Assembly (NCBI RefSeq): GCF_007644035.1
Contig: NZ_VMTV02000178.1
Coordinates: forward strand, 281,595 to 345,594
Source: Vogesella mureinivorans
GTDB taxonomy: Bacteria > Pseudomonadota > Gammaproteobacteria > Burkholderiales > Chromobacteriaceae
Direction of reading: 5' to 3'
Length of the DNA stretch: 64,000 nt
Shown: one piece after another, positions 17,162 to 30,790 of the stretch
Numbering within the stretch: position 1 is the stretch's first letter
Layout: every line of letters starts with the position of its first letter
Program-made: the position numbers and the translations under genes
The notes under the pieces: model-generated
What the model was told of the DNA's origin: nothing
Database searches by the model: none
What the model saw: the letters and a program-made list of their open reading frames with translations, nothing else

Positions 17162-17320
17162 GGGCAATCCTTGGTAGCAAGTGGCTGGCTGGCTGACCCA
17201 AAGGTTGGCTGGCTGGGGGAGGCATTATTGCAAAATGCATAACACCATGACAAGCCGTGCGCTGCACGTGCGACGGCACCTGGCCACACCGGATAGCCGC
17301 AAGCCGCCTATTGCACGTAG

Positions 17321-17352
17321 CAAGGTTGGCCGCACACCTGCGGCCAACCTTG
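17321..17352 (-). terminator. Inverted pair of DUS-like motifs forming a hairpin
   Basis: CAAGGTTGGCCGCA (17321-17334) is followed after four bases by its exact reverse complement (17339-17352). The 14-base stem lies 14 bases past the stop of the CinA-domain gene on the minus strand. No long T-run follows. The arrangement copies the way Neisseria uses inverted DUS pairs as terminators. Confidence 0.75.
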
Positions 17353-17365
17353 TGACGGCGTGCAC

Positions 17366-18118
17366 TCAGGCCTTGGGCTGGATGGTATAGCCCTTGGCTT
17401 GCAGCGCCTTTTGCCACTCAGAGAGCGCAATGTCCACCAGCGCCGACTGGCCGGTAAAGCCGAATTCGATGTGCATCTGGGCAATGCGTTCGTTGCCGAA
17501 GCTGGGCAGGCTGGACAGGCGCAGCGCCGGGTAGCGGGCTACAAAGTCCTGCATCAGGCTGATAAGGTCGCCTTCGCGCGCATCCAGCGCAATGCAGCCG
17601 CGTTCTACGTCTGGCGTATCGCTGAACAGCTGGCGGTAATGGGTATCCAGCACCCACTCCACCATGGGCCAGGCCATATTGGGGAAGCCGGGCACAAAAT
17701 GCACATGGCCACAGCTAAAACCGGGAATCTGGTTGACCGGGTTGGGGATGATGCTGGCGCTGGCGGGGAAGGTGCCCATATGGATGCGGTGCGGGTAGGC
17801 TTCGTCGCCAAAGCGCCCTTCTATCAAGGCGCGTGCTTCAGGGTGCACAGCCAGTGGCTCGCCCAGCGCCGCCGCGGCACAGGCGCGGGTGTGGTCGTCC
17901 GGGGTGGCGCCGATACCGCCAAAGCTGAACACCAGGTCGCCACTGGCAACCGCGCGGCGCAGCGCGGCTTCGATACGTGCCGGGTCGTCGCCCAGGTATT
18001 CCGCCCACGCCAGCTTCATGCCGCGTGCGGCCAACATGCGAATCAACGACTGCATATGCTTGTCTTGGCGTTTGCCGGACAGCAGCTCGTCCCCAATAAT
18101 CAGTGCACCGGTTTTCAT
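17366..18118 (-). CDS. CinA N-terminal / molybdopterin-binding domain protein
   Basis: This 250-residue protein has the MoCF/CinA N-terminal fold. It opens with TGALIIGDELLSGKRQDKHM, which matches the start of CinA-type proteins. It carries the nucleotide-binding stretch VFSFGGIGATPDDHTR near residues 63-78 and FVPGFPNMAWPMVEW near 148. It lacks the C-terminal CinA amidase domain (NMN deamidase), as is common for the short stand-alone paralogues. The biochemical role of the short form is not established. Its stop is followed by the paired DUS-like hairpin. A DUS-like copy at 18026 encodes Leu-Ala-Ala. Confidence 0.85.
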   Translation of the reverse strand: MKTGALIIGDELLSGKRQDKHMQSLIRMLAARGMKLAWAEYLGDDPARIEAALRRAVASGDLVFSFGGIGATPDDHTRACAAAALGEPLAVHPEARALIEGRFGDEAYPHRIHMGTFPASASIIPNPVNQIPGFSCGHVHFVPGFPNMAWPMVEWVLDTHYRQLFSDTPDVERGCIALDAREGDLISLMQDFVARYPALRLSSLPSFGNERIAQMHIEFGFTGQSALVDIALSEWQKALQAKGYTIQPKA

Positions 18119-18122
18119 GGTT

Positions 18123-18926
18123 TTAGCTTCCTAATTGTTGACGGATTGTATAGTACAACATTCCAACAACCTCGCGCAGCGCCTGATGGCACTCTTGTGC
18201 GGCGTTCCCGCTAGGCAGCCAGTGCACCAGGCCCTGGCCATCGTAACGGCTGTAGCCCGTAGAAGCAGGCAGCACCTGTAAACCCTGCGCAGTAAAGAAA
18301 GGCAGCGCCCTGGGCATATGCCAGGCCTGGGTGACCAGTACGATACGCTGTATGCCGTCTTTGGCTAGCAGTACCTGGCTGTAGCGGGCGTTTTCGAGTG
18401 TGGTGCGCGATGTGCCTTCTTGCCAGCGCACACCCAGGCCATAACTCTGCTGCAGTACACGCGCCATCACGGCGGCTTCCGGCTCGCCGCCCAATGGTGA
18501 GCCGCCGCTGACCAGAATGGGCAGGCCAGTCTGGCGCGCCAGCCAGGCGCCGTACTGCACGCGCTGGTTGGCCGCCCCCGAGAGCACGTTGGCCGCATAC
18601 TCGGGCGCGGGGCGCTGCCCGCCCCCCAGAATCACGATAGCCTGCGCCTGACGGGCGTCGGCCAGCGCCAGCGGCGGGTAGCGTTCCAGCCAGCTGTTAA
18701 GCCACATGGCGGTCACCGGCAAGCTCAGCAGATAAGCCGACAAACCGGCAGCCAATAACAGGCTGCGCCCCAGCCGTGGCCGGCGGCGCTGCAGCAGCCA
18801 GCCGGCCACGGCCAGCAGCAGGTAGTTGAGCGGGGGCAGCATCAGCGAGCCCAGCAGCAGGTGCAACAGCACCATGCTATCGGTTTGTGCGGTCATGACG
18901 GTTTCCATAGCTTGGGGCAGCAGCAT
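18123..18926 (-). CDS. YdcF/ElyC-type DUF218 membrane protein
   Basis: This protein of up to 267 residues has two or three N-terminal membrane segments (LLLGSLMLPPLNYLLLAVAG and LLLAAGLSAYLLSLPVTAMW). A DUF218 domain follows, with AIVILGGGQRPAPEYAANVL and ILVSGGSPLGGEPEAAVMA. Later landmarks are EGTSRTTLENARYSQVLL and VLVTQAWHMPRALPFF. ElyC in Escherichia coli influences lipid carrier and envelope metabolism; assignment to that role is inference. The start is uncertain: ATGs at 18926, 18908 and 18896 are all possible and none has a strong ribosome site. A DUS-like copy at 18588 encodes Ala-Ala-Asn within the domain. Confidence 0.82.
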   Translation of the reverse strand: MLLPQAMETVMTAQTDSMVLLHLLLGSLMLPPLNYLLLAVAGWLLQRRRPRLGRSLLLAAGLSAYLLSLPVTAMWLNSWLERYPPLALADARQAQAIVILGGGQRPAPEYAANVLSGAANQRVQYGAWLARQTGLPILVSGGSPLGGEPEAAVMARVLQQSYGLGVRWQEGTSRTTLENARYSQVLLAKDGIQRIVLVTQAWHMPRALPFFTAQGLQVLPASTGYSRYDGQGLVHWLPSGNAAQECHQALREVVGMLYYTIRQQLGS

Positions 18927-18957
18927 GATAGCTGGCTGGCCGGCGCGAGCACAAAGA

Positions 18958-18985
18958 AAAACCCCCTGCCACAGGACAGGGGGTT
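18958..18985 (-). terminator. Rho-independent terminator of liv system 2
   Basis: On the minus strand AACCCCCTG pairs with CAGGGGGTT (plus coordinates 18960-18968 and 18977-18985), followed by a T-run. It lies 20 bases past the livF stop. Confidence 0.88.
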
Positions 18986-19004
18986 GGTCAGGCGATGAGC
19001 TGGC

Positions 19005-19715
19005 TTATTCGCCCAGGTAGGCGTTACGCACGCGCTCGTCGGCCAGCAGTTCTTGCGCCGGGCCGCTCATGGTGATGCGGCCGCTTTCCATCACATAGCC
19101 ACGCTGCGACACTTCCAGTGCCAGCTTGGCGTTCTGCTCTACCAGCAGCATGGTTACGCCTTCTTTGGCCACCATCTGGATGATCTCGAAGATCTTTTCC
19201 ACGATTAGCGGGGCCAGGCCCATGGAAGGCTCGTCCAGCAGCAATAGCTTAGGCTGGGACACAATGGCACGCGCCATCGCTACCATCTGCTGCTCGCCAC
19301 CGGACAGGGTACCGGCCAGCTGTGTCTGGCGCTCTTTCAGGCGCGGGAACAGCTCGTAGCCACGCTCGATATCACGCTGGATGCCGTCTTTGTCGTTACG
19401 ATGGTAGCCACCCATTTGCAGGTTTTCTTCCACCGTCAGCTTGCCAAAGATGCCGCGACCTTCCGGCACCATCACCAGGCCATTACGCACAAAGTTGAAC
19501 GAGGCGATGTTGTCGGTTTCCTTGCCATCAAAATTGATGGTGCCACCGGACTTTTTCACCATGCCCACCAAGGTCTTCAGCGTGGTGGTCTTGCCGGCGC
19601 CGTTGGCACCGATCAGCGTTACCAGCTCGCCCTTGTTGATGTGAAAATCGATGCCACGTACGGCCTGGATACCGCCGTAGGACACTTGCAGGTTTTTGAC
19701 TTCCAAGAGACTCAT
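19005..19715 (-). CDS. livF: ABC transporter ATP-binding protein, LivF type (system 2)
   Basis: This 236-residue ATPase has the normal LivF length. It has Walker A GANGAGKTT near residues 37-45, the signature LSGGEQQMVAMARAI near 136, Walker B LLLLDEPSMGLAP near 157, and the LLVEQNAKLALEVS switch region. It is the last gene of the livH-M-G-F operon, and its start overlaps the livG stop as ATGA. This set looks like the canonical leucine/isoleucine/valine system, unlike system 1 at the left end. A strong terminator follows. Confidence 0.94.
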   Translation of the reverse strand: MSLLEVKNLQVSYGGIQAVRGIDFHINKGELVTLIGANGAGKTTTLKTLVGMVKKSGGTINFDGKETDNIASFNFVRNGLVMVPEGRGIFGKLTVEENLQMGGYHRNDKDGIQRDIERGYELFPRLKERQTQLAGTLSGGEQQMVAMARAIVSQPKLLLLDEPSMGLAPLIVEKIFEIIQMVAKEGVTMLLVEQNAKLALEVSQRGYVMESGRITMSGPAQELLADERVRNAYLGE

Positions 19716-20482
19716 GAGTGTGCCGCTCCAAGGTAAGCTTCAATGACTTTAGGATCCTTGCGCACCACTTCCGGCACGCCTTCGGCGATTTTCTTGCCGT
19801 AATCAAGCACGGCAATACGGTCGCACAGGCCCATCATCAGCTTCACGTCGTGTTCGATCAGCAGCACGGTTACACCGTCGTTGCGGACCTTCTCCATCAG
19901 CGCCTTCAGGTCTTCGGTTTCTTTCGGGTTCATACCGGCTGCCGGCTCGTCCAGCGCCAGCAGCTTGGGCTCGGTGGCCAGCGCACGGGCGATTTCCAGA
20001 CGGCGCTGGTGGCCGTAGGACAGGTTGCGGGCACGTTCGTGCGCCACATCGTCGATACCCACGTACTTCAGCAGCTCCCAGGCTTTGGCCTCGATAGCGG
20101 CCTCTTCCTCACGGGCAGCCTTGGTGCGCAGGATGGCGCCCAGTGCACCCGCCTTGGAGCGGATATGGCGGCCAACCATCACGTTTTCCAGCGCCGTCAT
20201 TTCGTGGAACAGGCGAATGTTCTGGAAGGTACGCGCAATACCACCGGCCACCACGATGTGCGGAGGGGCACGGAACAGGTCTTTGCCATCAAAGGTAAAG
20301 GACCCTTCGTCCGGGGTGTACAGGCCGGTCAGCACGTTGAACATGGTGGTTTTACCGGCACCGTTCGGGCCGATCAGACCGTAGATTTCGCCTTTGTTAA
20401 TGTGCAGGGCAACATTATTCAGGGCGTGAAGGCCGCCAAAGCGTTTGTGGATGCCTTCGATTTTCAGCAGAACTTCAGCCAT
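19712..20482 (-). CDS. livG: ABC transporter ATP-binding protein, LivG type (system 2)
   Basis: This 256-residue ATPase has Walker A GPNGAGKTT near residues 37-45. It has the LivG insertion with ARTFQNIRLFHEMTALENVM near 81-100, the signature LSYGHQRRLEIARAL near 152 and Walker B LLALDEPAAGMNP near 172. The H-loop is LLIEHDVKLMMGLCD. It couples ATP hydrolysis to branched-chain amino acid import with LivF. The start lies three bases after the livM stop on the minus strand. Confidence 0.94.
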   Translation of the reverse strand: MAEVLLKIEGIHKRFGGLHALNNVALHINKGEIYGLIGPNGAGKTTMFNVLTGLYTPDEGSFTFDGKDLFRAPPHIVVAGGIARTFQNIRLFHEMTALENVMVGRHIRSKAGALGAILRTKAAREEEAAIEAKAWELLKYVGIDDVAHERARNLSYGHQRRLEIARALATEPKLLALDEPAAGMNPKETEDLKALMEKVRNDGVTVLLIEHDVKLMMGLCDRIAVLDYGKKIAEGVPEVVRKDPKVIEAYLGAAHS

Positions 20483-20485
20483 GGC

Positions 20486-21550
20486 TTAACCTTTCTTGGC
20501 ATCTTCAAACTCGGCTTTGCGGCGCTTGGACGGCCACATGCCTTCTGGGCGGGTCAGCATCATGATCACCATGGCAAGACCGAACAGCAGCATACGTGCG
20601 TTTTCCGGGTCAACAATCATCCGGCCGAACGTGTGCATTTGCAGCGGGCCAATCACATCACGCAGGATTTCCGGCGCAATGGTCAGCACGACAGCACCCA
20701 GGATGACGCCAGGGATATGACCCATGCCACCCAGTACTACCATGGCCAGAATCATGATGGATTCCAGCAGGCCGAAGGATTCCGGCGAAATAAAGCCCTG
20801 GAAAGCCGCAAACAGGCCACCTGCCACGCCACCGGACAAGGCACCCAGGGCAAAAGCCAGCAGCTTGATATTGCGGATGTTCAGACCCATGGCCGAAGCG
20901 GCAATCTGGTCTTCACGCATGGCTACCCAGGCACGGCCGATACGCGAGTACTGCAGGCGATAGGCCATGATCACCACACCAATGGTGAGGATCAGGAACA
21001 GGTAGTAGTACATGTGTACCGGGTTCAGCGCAAAGCCGGCGACATCGATGGTTTTACCCATGGAGAAGCCACCGATCTGGATCGGGTCGATCAGGTTGAT
21101 ACCCTGCGGGCCGTTGGTGATGTTGATCGGCGCGTTCAGGTTGTTCATGAAGATACGGATGATCTCGCCGAAACCCAGGGTCACGATCGCCAGGTAGTCG
21201 CCTTTCAGCTTCAGCACCGGTGTACCCAGCAGCAGGCCGAACAAGGCCGCGCACAGCGCGCCCAGCGGAATACTGATGTAGAACGGCAGGTGAATATCAA
21301 AGTGCGGCGAACCCAGCAGCGCGAAGGTGTAGGCACCCACGGCGTAGAAGGCGATAAAGCCCAGGTCCAGCAGGCCGGCAAAGCCCACCACGATGTTCAG
21401 GCCCAGGGCCAGCATCACGTACAGCAAGGCAAAGTCGATGGTACGTACCCAGGAATTACCCAGGGTGCTACCCACCACGAAAGGCAACACTGCCAGCGCG
21501 ATGGCCGAGGCAATGAATACGCCGAGTTTTTTGTTGGCATTCATAGTCAT
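20486..21550 (-). CDS. livM: ABC transporter permease, LivM type (system 2)
   Basis: This 354-residue inner-membrane permease has the LivM hallmark YVMLALGLNIVVGFAGLLDL near residues 44-63, the coupling loop IGRAWVAMREDQIAASAMG near 207, and the GGMGHIPGVILGAVVL glycine-rich segment. It ends in a charged cytoplasmic tail (KRRKAEFEDAKKG). Normal family length. It pairs with LivH to form the pore. The ATG two codons downstream is an alternative start. Confidence 0.94.
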   Translation of the reverse strand: MTMNANKKLGVFIASAIALAVLPFVVGSTLGNSWVRTIDFALLYVMLALGLNIVVGFAGLLDLGFIAFYAVGAYTFALLGSPHFDIHLPFYISIPLGALCAALFGLLLGTPVLKLKGDYLAIVTLGFGEIIRIFMNNLNAPINITNGPQGINLIDPIQIGGFSMGKTIDVAGFALNPVHMYYYLFLILTIGVVIMAYRLQYSRIGRAWVAMREDQIAASAMGLNIRNIKLLAFALGALSGGVAGGLFAAFQGFISPESFGLLESIMILAMVVLGGMGHIPGVILGAVVLTIAPEILRDVIGPLQMHTFGRMIVDPENARMLLFGLAMVIMMLTRPEGMWPSKRRKAEFEDAKKG

Positions 21551-21562
21551 ACGTACCCCGTG

Positions 21563-22492
21563 TTAAGCGCGATCCGCCATCTTCTCGCCCAGCAGGCCAG
21601 AAGGACGGAAAATCAGCACCGCAATCAGCACCATGAAGGCAAAGATGTCCTGATAGTGCGAGCCCAGGAAACCACCGGTCAGGTCACCGATATAACCGGC
21701 ACCCAGACTTTCGATGATACCCAGCAGGATACCGCCGGCTACCGCGCCACCCAGGTTGCCGATACCACCCAGCACCGCTGCGGTAAACGCTTTCAGGCCG
21801 ATCATGAAGCCCATGTAGTAGTGAGCCTGATCGTAGTTGGTGGCCACCATCACACCGGCAATGGCACCCAGTGCCGAGCCGATAACGAAGGTAGCGGAAA
21901 TGATGGTATTAACGTTGACGCCCATCAGGCCGGCTACAGCCGGGTTCTGGCTGGTAGCACGCATGGCGCGGCCCAGCTTGGTTTTTTCAACCACAATCAG
22001 CAGGCCTACCATCAGCGCCAGGCACAGCACCACAATGCCGACTTGCAGCTGGGTGATAGTGGCACCGAACACGTCGATGGTGTCGTGGTCCAGGATAGGC
22101 GGGAACGGGATGTAGTTACGACCCCAGATCAGGATGGCAGCTTGCTGCAGCACGATGGACAGGCCGATCGCGGTAATCAGCGGGGCCAGGCGCGGTGCAT
22201 TACGTAGCGGGCGATAAGCCACGCGTTCGATAGTAAAGCCCAGCAGCATACACGCCGGAATCGCTACCAGCAGGCCGATAAGCACCAGAATGGGGCCAGG
22301 CAAAACGATACCTGCGCTAGTCAGCAGGGAAATGACGGTGATGGTTACCATGGCGCCAAACATCACTACTTCGCCGTGAGCAAAGTTGATGAGGCCCATG
22401 ATCCCGTACACCATGGTATAGCCAAGTGCGATAAGGGCATAAATACTGCCCAGCACAAGTCCATTCAGGATCTGTTGCAGAAAAATGTCCAC
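21563..22492 (-). CDS. livH: ABC transporter permease, LivH type (system 2)
   Basis: This 309-residue inner-membrane permease is the first gene of the second liv operon. The N-terminus ILNGLVLGSIYALIALGYTM is the conserved LivH opening, followed by INFAHGEVVMFGA. The coupling loop is LGRAMRATSQNPAVAGLMG near residue 190. It starts with GTG at 22492, supported by a good AAGGAG site eight bases upstream. No binding-protein gene is found on either side, so its ligand-binding partner must be encoded elsewhere. Confidence 0.94.
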   Translation of the reverse strand: MDIFLQQILNGLVLGSIYALIALGYTMVYGIMGLINFAHGEVVMFGAMVTITVISLLTSAGIVLPGPILVLIGLLVAIPACMLLGFTIERVAYRPLRNAPRLAPLITAIGLSIVLQQAAILIWGRNYIPFPPILDHDTIDVFGATITQLQVGIVVLCLALMVGLLIVVEKTKLGRAMRATSQNPAVAGLMGVNVNTIISATFVIGSALGAIAGVMVATNYDQAHYYMGFMIGLKAFTAAVLGGIGNLGGAVAGGILLGIIESLGAGYIGDLTGGFLGSHYQDIFAFMVLIAVLIFRPSGLLGEKMADRA

Positions 22493-22991
22493 GGTGGGAT
22501 CTCCTTAGATTGATGGTCCCGATAGCTTTATCCGGGGGTTTACCCTCTATATGCCATCTTGTTGGCCGCACCTTACAGACTGTCAACTGTAAGACAAGCC
22601 GAGCGGATTATGTAGGTGTATCCAATTGACTGTCAATCTTAAAGAAAGGCGAATTTCACCTTTTTGCAGCATTTTTTATTTTTTCTGCAAGTATTTGATT
22701 TTACTAGTGTTTTTTAGTCAAAATAGGGGCGTGGCAATATATTGCAGTGCAAAATATTACGCATTTGGAATGTTATTTTCAGATGTGGCGAGTTTTAAAA
22801 ATTTTCGCTTATCAACTTAAATGGTGCTATTAATTTTCCATTTCGAACAATACCATCACCTCTACGTTTCGTTTTTGCGAATATGTGACGGCAACATTCT
22901 GTATACAATCTACCGTATTCGTTTCTGACCGCCAGATAGCAAAAAGCCGTAGCCCCGGAAGGCTACGGCTTTTCATGCCAAGTGGCAGTAA
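22493..22991. other. AT-rich intergenic region between liv system 2 and the ast operon
   Basis: This 499-base gap is the liv system 2 promoter side plus the 3' end of the ast operon. It carries one DUS-like copy (22561-22570) and then a markedly AT-rich stretch from about 22620 to 22860 with T-runs and A-runs. The ast terminator lies at 22942-22973. A 64-codon frame at 22626-22820 has no ribosome site or recognisable domain and I do not call it a gene. The AT-rich DNA may hold the livH promoter with upstream elements. Confidence 0.6.
22942..22973 (-). terminator. Rho-independent terminator of the ast operon
   Basis: AAAAGCCGTAGCC (22942-22954) pairs perfectly with GGCTACGGCTTTT (22961-22973) around a 6-base loop. 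The symmetrical A and T runs let it work in both directions. It lies 20 bases past the astB stop. Confidence 0.9.
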
Positions 22992-26825
<3,834 letters not shown>

Positions 26826-26829
<4 letters not shown>

Positions 26830-27863
26830 GCTTGGGCCCTCCCGGCTTCAGGCAGCAACGGGGCGGCACACATGCGCTGGCCGCTGCTGACAGACAGCGC
26901 ACGGGCTGTCTCCTGGGTAATGAACATCACGTCGTCTACCACGCTGGCGTGCGCCTGGGTGGCGGCAAACTGGCCGCTGCGGTGGTTGGACAGCAGCATT
27001 TCCTGCGCGCCGGCCGGCAGCACAGGTGCCACTTCTACCTGGTACACGCCCTGCTGGCGCAGCGAAAACAGCTGGTCTACCTCGGCCGTCAGCACGGCGC
27101 CGCCGTCAAAAATGTCGATGTAGTCGTCGGCCTCGAAGCCCTCGCGCGACAGGATGCTGAACGGGCGCTCGAAATCGGGGTGGATCTGGCCAATGGCATT
27201 CTGTGCCGCATCCGGCAGCAGGGGTACGTAGATGGGGTAAGTGGGCATCAGCTCGGCAATGAAGGTCTTGCTGCGCTGGGCAAACGCCTGCTCTACCTGC
27301 GGGAAATCCATATTAAAGAAGCGGCGGCCAATGGCATCCCAGAACGGCGACTGGTCGTTTTCGTCCAGCATGCCTTGCATTTCTACCAGGATGCGGCGGC
27401 CAAAGCGTTCGCGCGCGGCCGCCATATACAGCAGGCGGGCACGCGACAACAGCTCGTAAGCGCGAATATGGTACTGCGGCGAACAGAAAAAGCCGCACAG
27501 CTGCACCATGCCGGTGAGGTCATGGCACATGGTCAGGACATGGATGCGATTGTTCACCTGCAGTGCGCGCGAGGCGTGCACCATGGTTTCGCTGCGGTAG
27601 CTGTAGAACGGCTCTTCAAAGCCGGCGGACGCGCTGATGGACGCCGTGCCGATGACCCGGCCTTCGTCTTCCAGCACGAACATATAGTATTCACGCCCCG
27701 TTCCGGCGATGGCTTCGTGTTCGAAAGCCCCCAGCGAGGTCTGGATTTTTTCGTAAAGCTTTTCCCGATTGTTCGGCAAGCTGGTAACGCCAATGCCACT
27801 CTCCACCGCCATGGTTTCAATGAGCGGCAGATCGGAAATGCGTACTGGGCGCACGATCAGCAT
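26826..27863 (-). CDS. aruF: Arginine/ornithine N-succinyltransferase subunit, AruF type
   Basis: This 345-residue AstA-family protein is the partner subunit of AruG. It transfers succinyl from succinyl-CoA to arginine or ornithine. It opens with LIVRPVRISDLPLIETMAVE. It carries YRSETMVHASRALQVNNRIH, then LVEMQGMLDENDQSPFWDA and DIFDGGAVLTAEVDQLF. The paired paralogue layout indicates a heteromeric enzyme rather than the single AstA of enteric bacteria. It follows aruC after about 105 bases. Residue-level specificity cannot be read here. Confidence 0.93.
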
Positions 27864-27969
27864 GAAAGCCTCTCTCTCGTTATTATCCGGCGCAGGCGCA
27901 GCCTGCCCCGCACCGCTGCCAGGCTGGCAGCGGTGTTCCTTTGTATCAGGGGTATTGACCGGGTACGGC

Positions 27970-29704
<1,735 letters not shown>

Positions 29705-30688
29705 ATGTCCGAAGCAAAGCTGCTGGTCGTCGAAGACAGTAAAACCCAGCGTGCTTTTTACGCCAGCGTATTCGAGGGGCACTACGCCACGCGCTTTGCC
29801 ACCCAGGGCAAGGAAGCCCTCGCGCTGGTAGAAGAAGACACCCCGGATGTGATCCTGCTGGACGTGGAAATGCCGGAAATGGACGGCTACGAAGTGTGCC
29901 GCCGGCTACGGGAACAAGGGCTGGACATGCCCATCCTGTTTATCTCGGCCCATGTGGAGCTGCAAGAAAGGCTGCAAGGCTACGATGCCGGCGGTAATGA
30001 CTTTCTATGCAAACCCATCGACCCGCGCGAGCTGCTGCTCAAGGTAGATCTGGTGCTGCGCCAGCGCGACGAACAGCTGCGGCTGCAAGAAAACGGCCGC
30101 AGCGCCTTTTCTGCCGCCATGACCGCCATGAGCGCCATGTCGGAAATGGGGGTGCTGGTAGACTTTATCCGCAGCATCAACAAGCTGGACAGCTACCAGG
30201 AAATCACCAAGGCCATTGGCAATACACTGGAAGCCTACGGCCTGCACGGCTGCATGCAGGTATACGGTAGCCTGGGCGAACACCTGCATGCCACCGACGG
30301 CCAGGCCACCCCGCTGGAAGCCAGCATTATTGCCAATGCCCGCACGCTGACGCATATCTACTCGTCCGGCAGCAACACCTCGTTCAACTACCCGCACTGC
30401 TGCCTGGTGGTGCGCGACATGCCACTGGATGACGAAGACCGCTGCGGCCGCCTGCGCGACCACCTGGCCATTCTGGCCGAAGTGGCCGCCTCGCGCGCGC
30501 AAGGCCTGGACGAGCTGCACCGCGAGGTGTCTGCTCTGCAGGCCCGCATTCAGGCACAGCAAGACAGCCTGGTAGAGCTGCGCCGCCAGCTACCGGCCGC
30601 CAGCGCCAGCCTGGGCCTGAGCCCGGAACAACAAACCGCCGTTGGCCGCCTGTTCGACCAACTGATGCTGGGCATGCAAAAAAGCTAA
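29705..30688 (+). CDS. Response regulator with receiver domain and GAF-like C-terminal region
   Basis: This 327-residue protein begins with a CheY-like receiver (residues 4 to about 122). The phospho-acceptor is Asp53 in ILLDVEMPEMDGYE, the acidic pocket is in VVEDSKTQ, and the conserved Lys is in FLCKPIDPRE. Residues about 150-270 look like a degenerate GAF-type sensory fold (SINKLDSYQEITKAIGNTLE, then CCLVVRDMPLDDEDRCGRL). A coiled coil follows (ELHREVSALQARIQAQQDSL). There is no DNA-binding or enzymatic output, so it probably acts through protein contacts. The kinase partner is unknown; the pair at 31847-34611 is a candidate only by proximity. A strong terminator follows. Confidence 0.8.
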   Translation: MSEAKLLVVEDSKTQRAFYASVFEGHYATRFATQGKEALALVEEDTPDVILLDVEMPEMDGYEVCRRLREQGLDMPILFISAHVELQERLQGYDAGGNDFLCKPIDPRELLLKVDLVLRQRDEQLRLQENGRSAFSAAMTAMSAMSEMGVLVDFIRSINKLDSYQEITKAIGNTLEAYGLHGCMQVYGSLGEHLHATDGQATPLEASIIANARTLTHIYSSGSNTSFNYPHCCLVVRDMPLDDEDRCGRLRDHLAILAEVAASRAQGLDELHREVSALQARIQAQQDSLVELRRQLPAASASLGLSPEQQTAVGRLFDQLMLGMQKS

Positions 30689-30707
30689 GCCCGGCCACCC
30701 GCCTGCC

Positions 30708-30740
30708 GCCCGTGTACTGCCTAGCGTACACGGGCTTTTT
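30708..30740 (+). terminator. Rho-independent terminator of the receiver-protein gene
   Basis: GCCCGTGTAC (30708-30717) pairs with GTACACGGGC (30726-30735), followed by TTTTT. It lies 20 bases past the stop. Confidence 0.9.
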
Positions 30741-30790
30741 CATGCAAGCTTTGCTGCCGGCCACACGGCCTGCCCTACTGTGGAGCGCGC

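Noticed and set aside
17176-17220. GGTTGGCTGGCTGG-type stretches as further DUS-like copies
   Set aside because: They differ from the 10-mer at several bases and look like a local TGGC repeat.
19718-22207. An 829-codon plus-strand frame across the second liv operon
   Set aside because: It crosses three real minus-strand genes and has a His/Gln-rich, domain-free translation.
22626-22820. A 64-codon frame in the AT-rich region
   Set aside because: No ribosome site, odd composition and no recognisable family. It follows from few stops in a T-rich strand rather than from coding.
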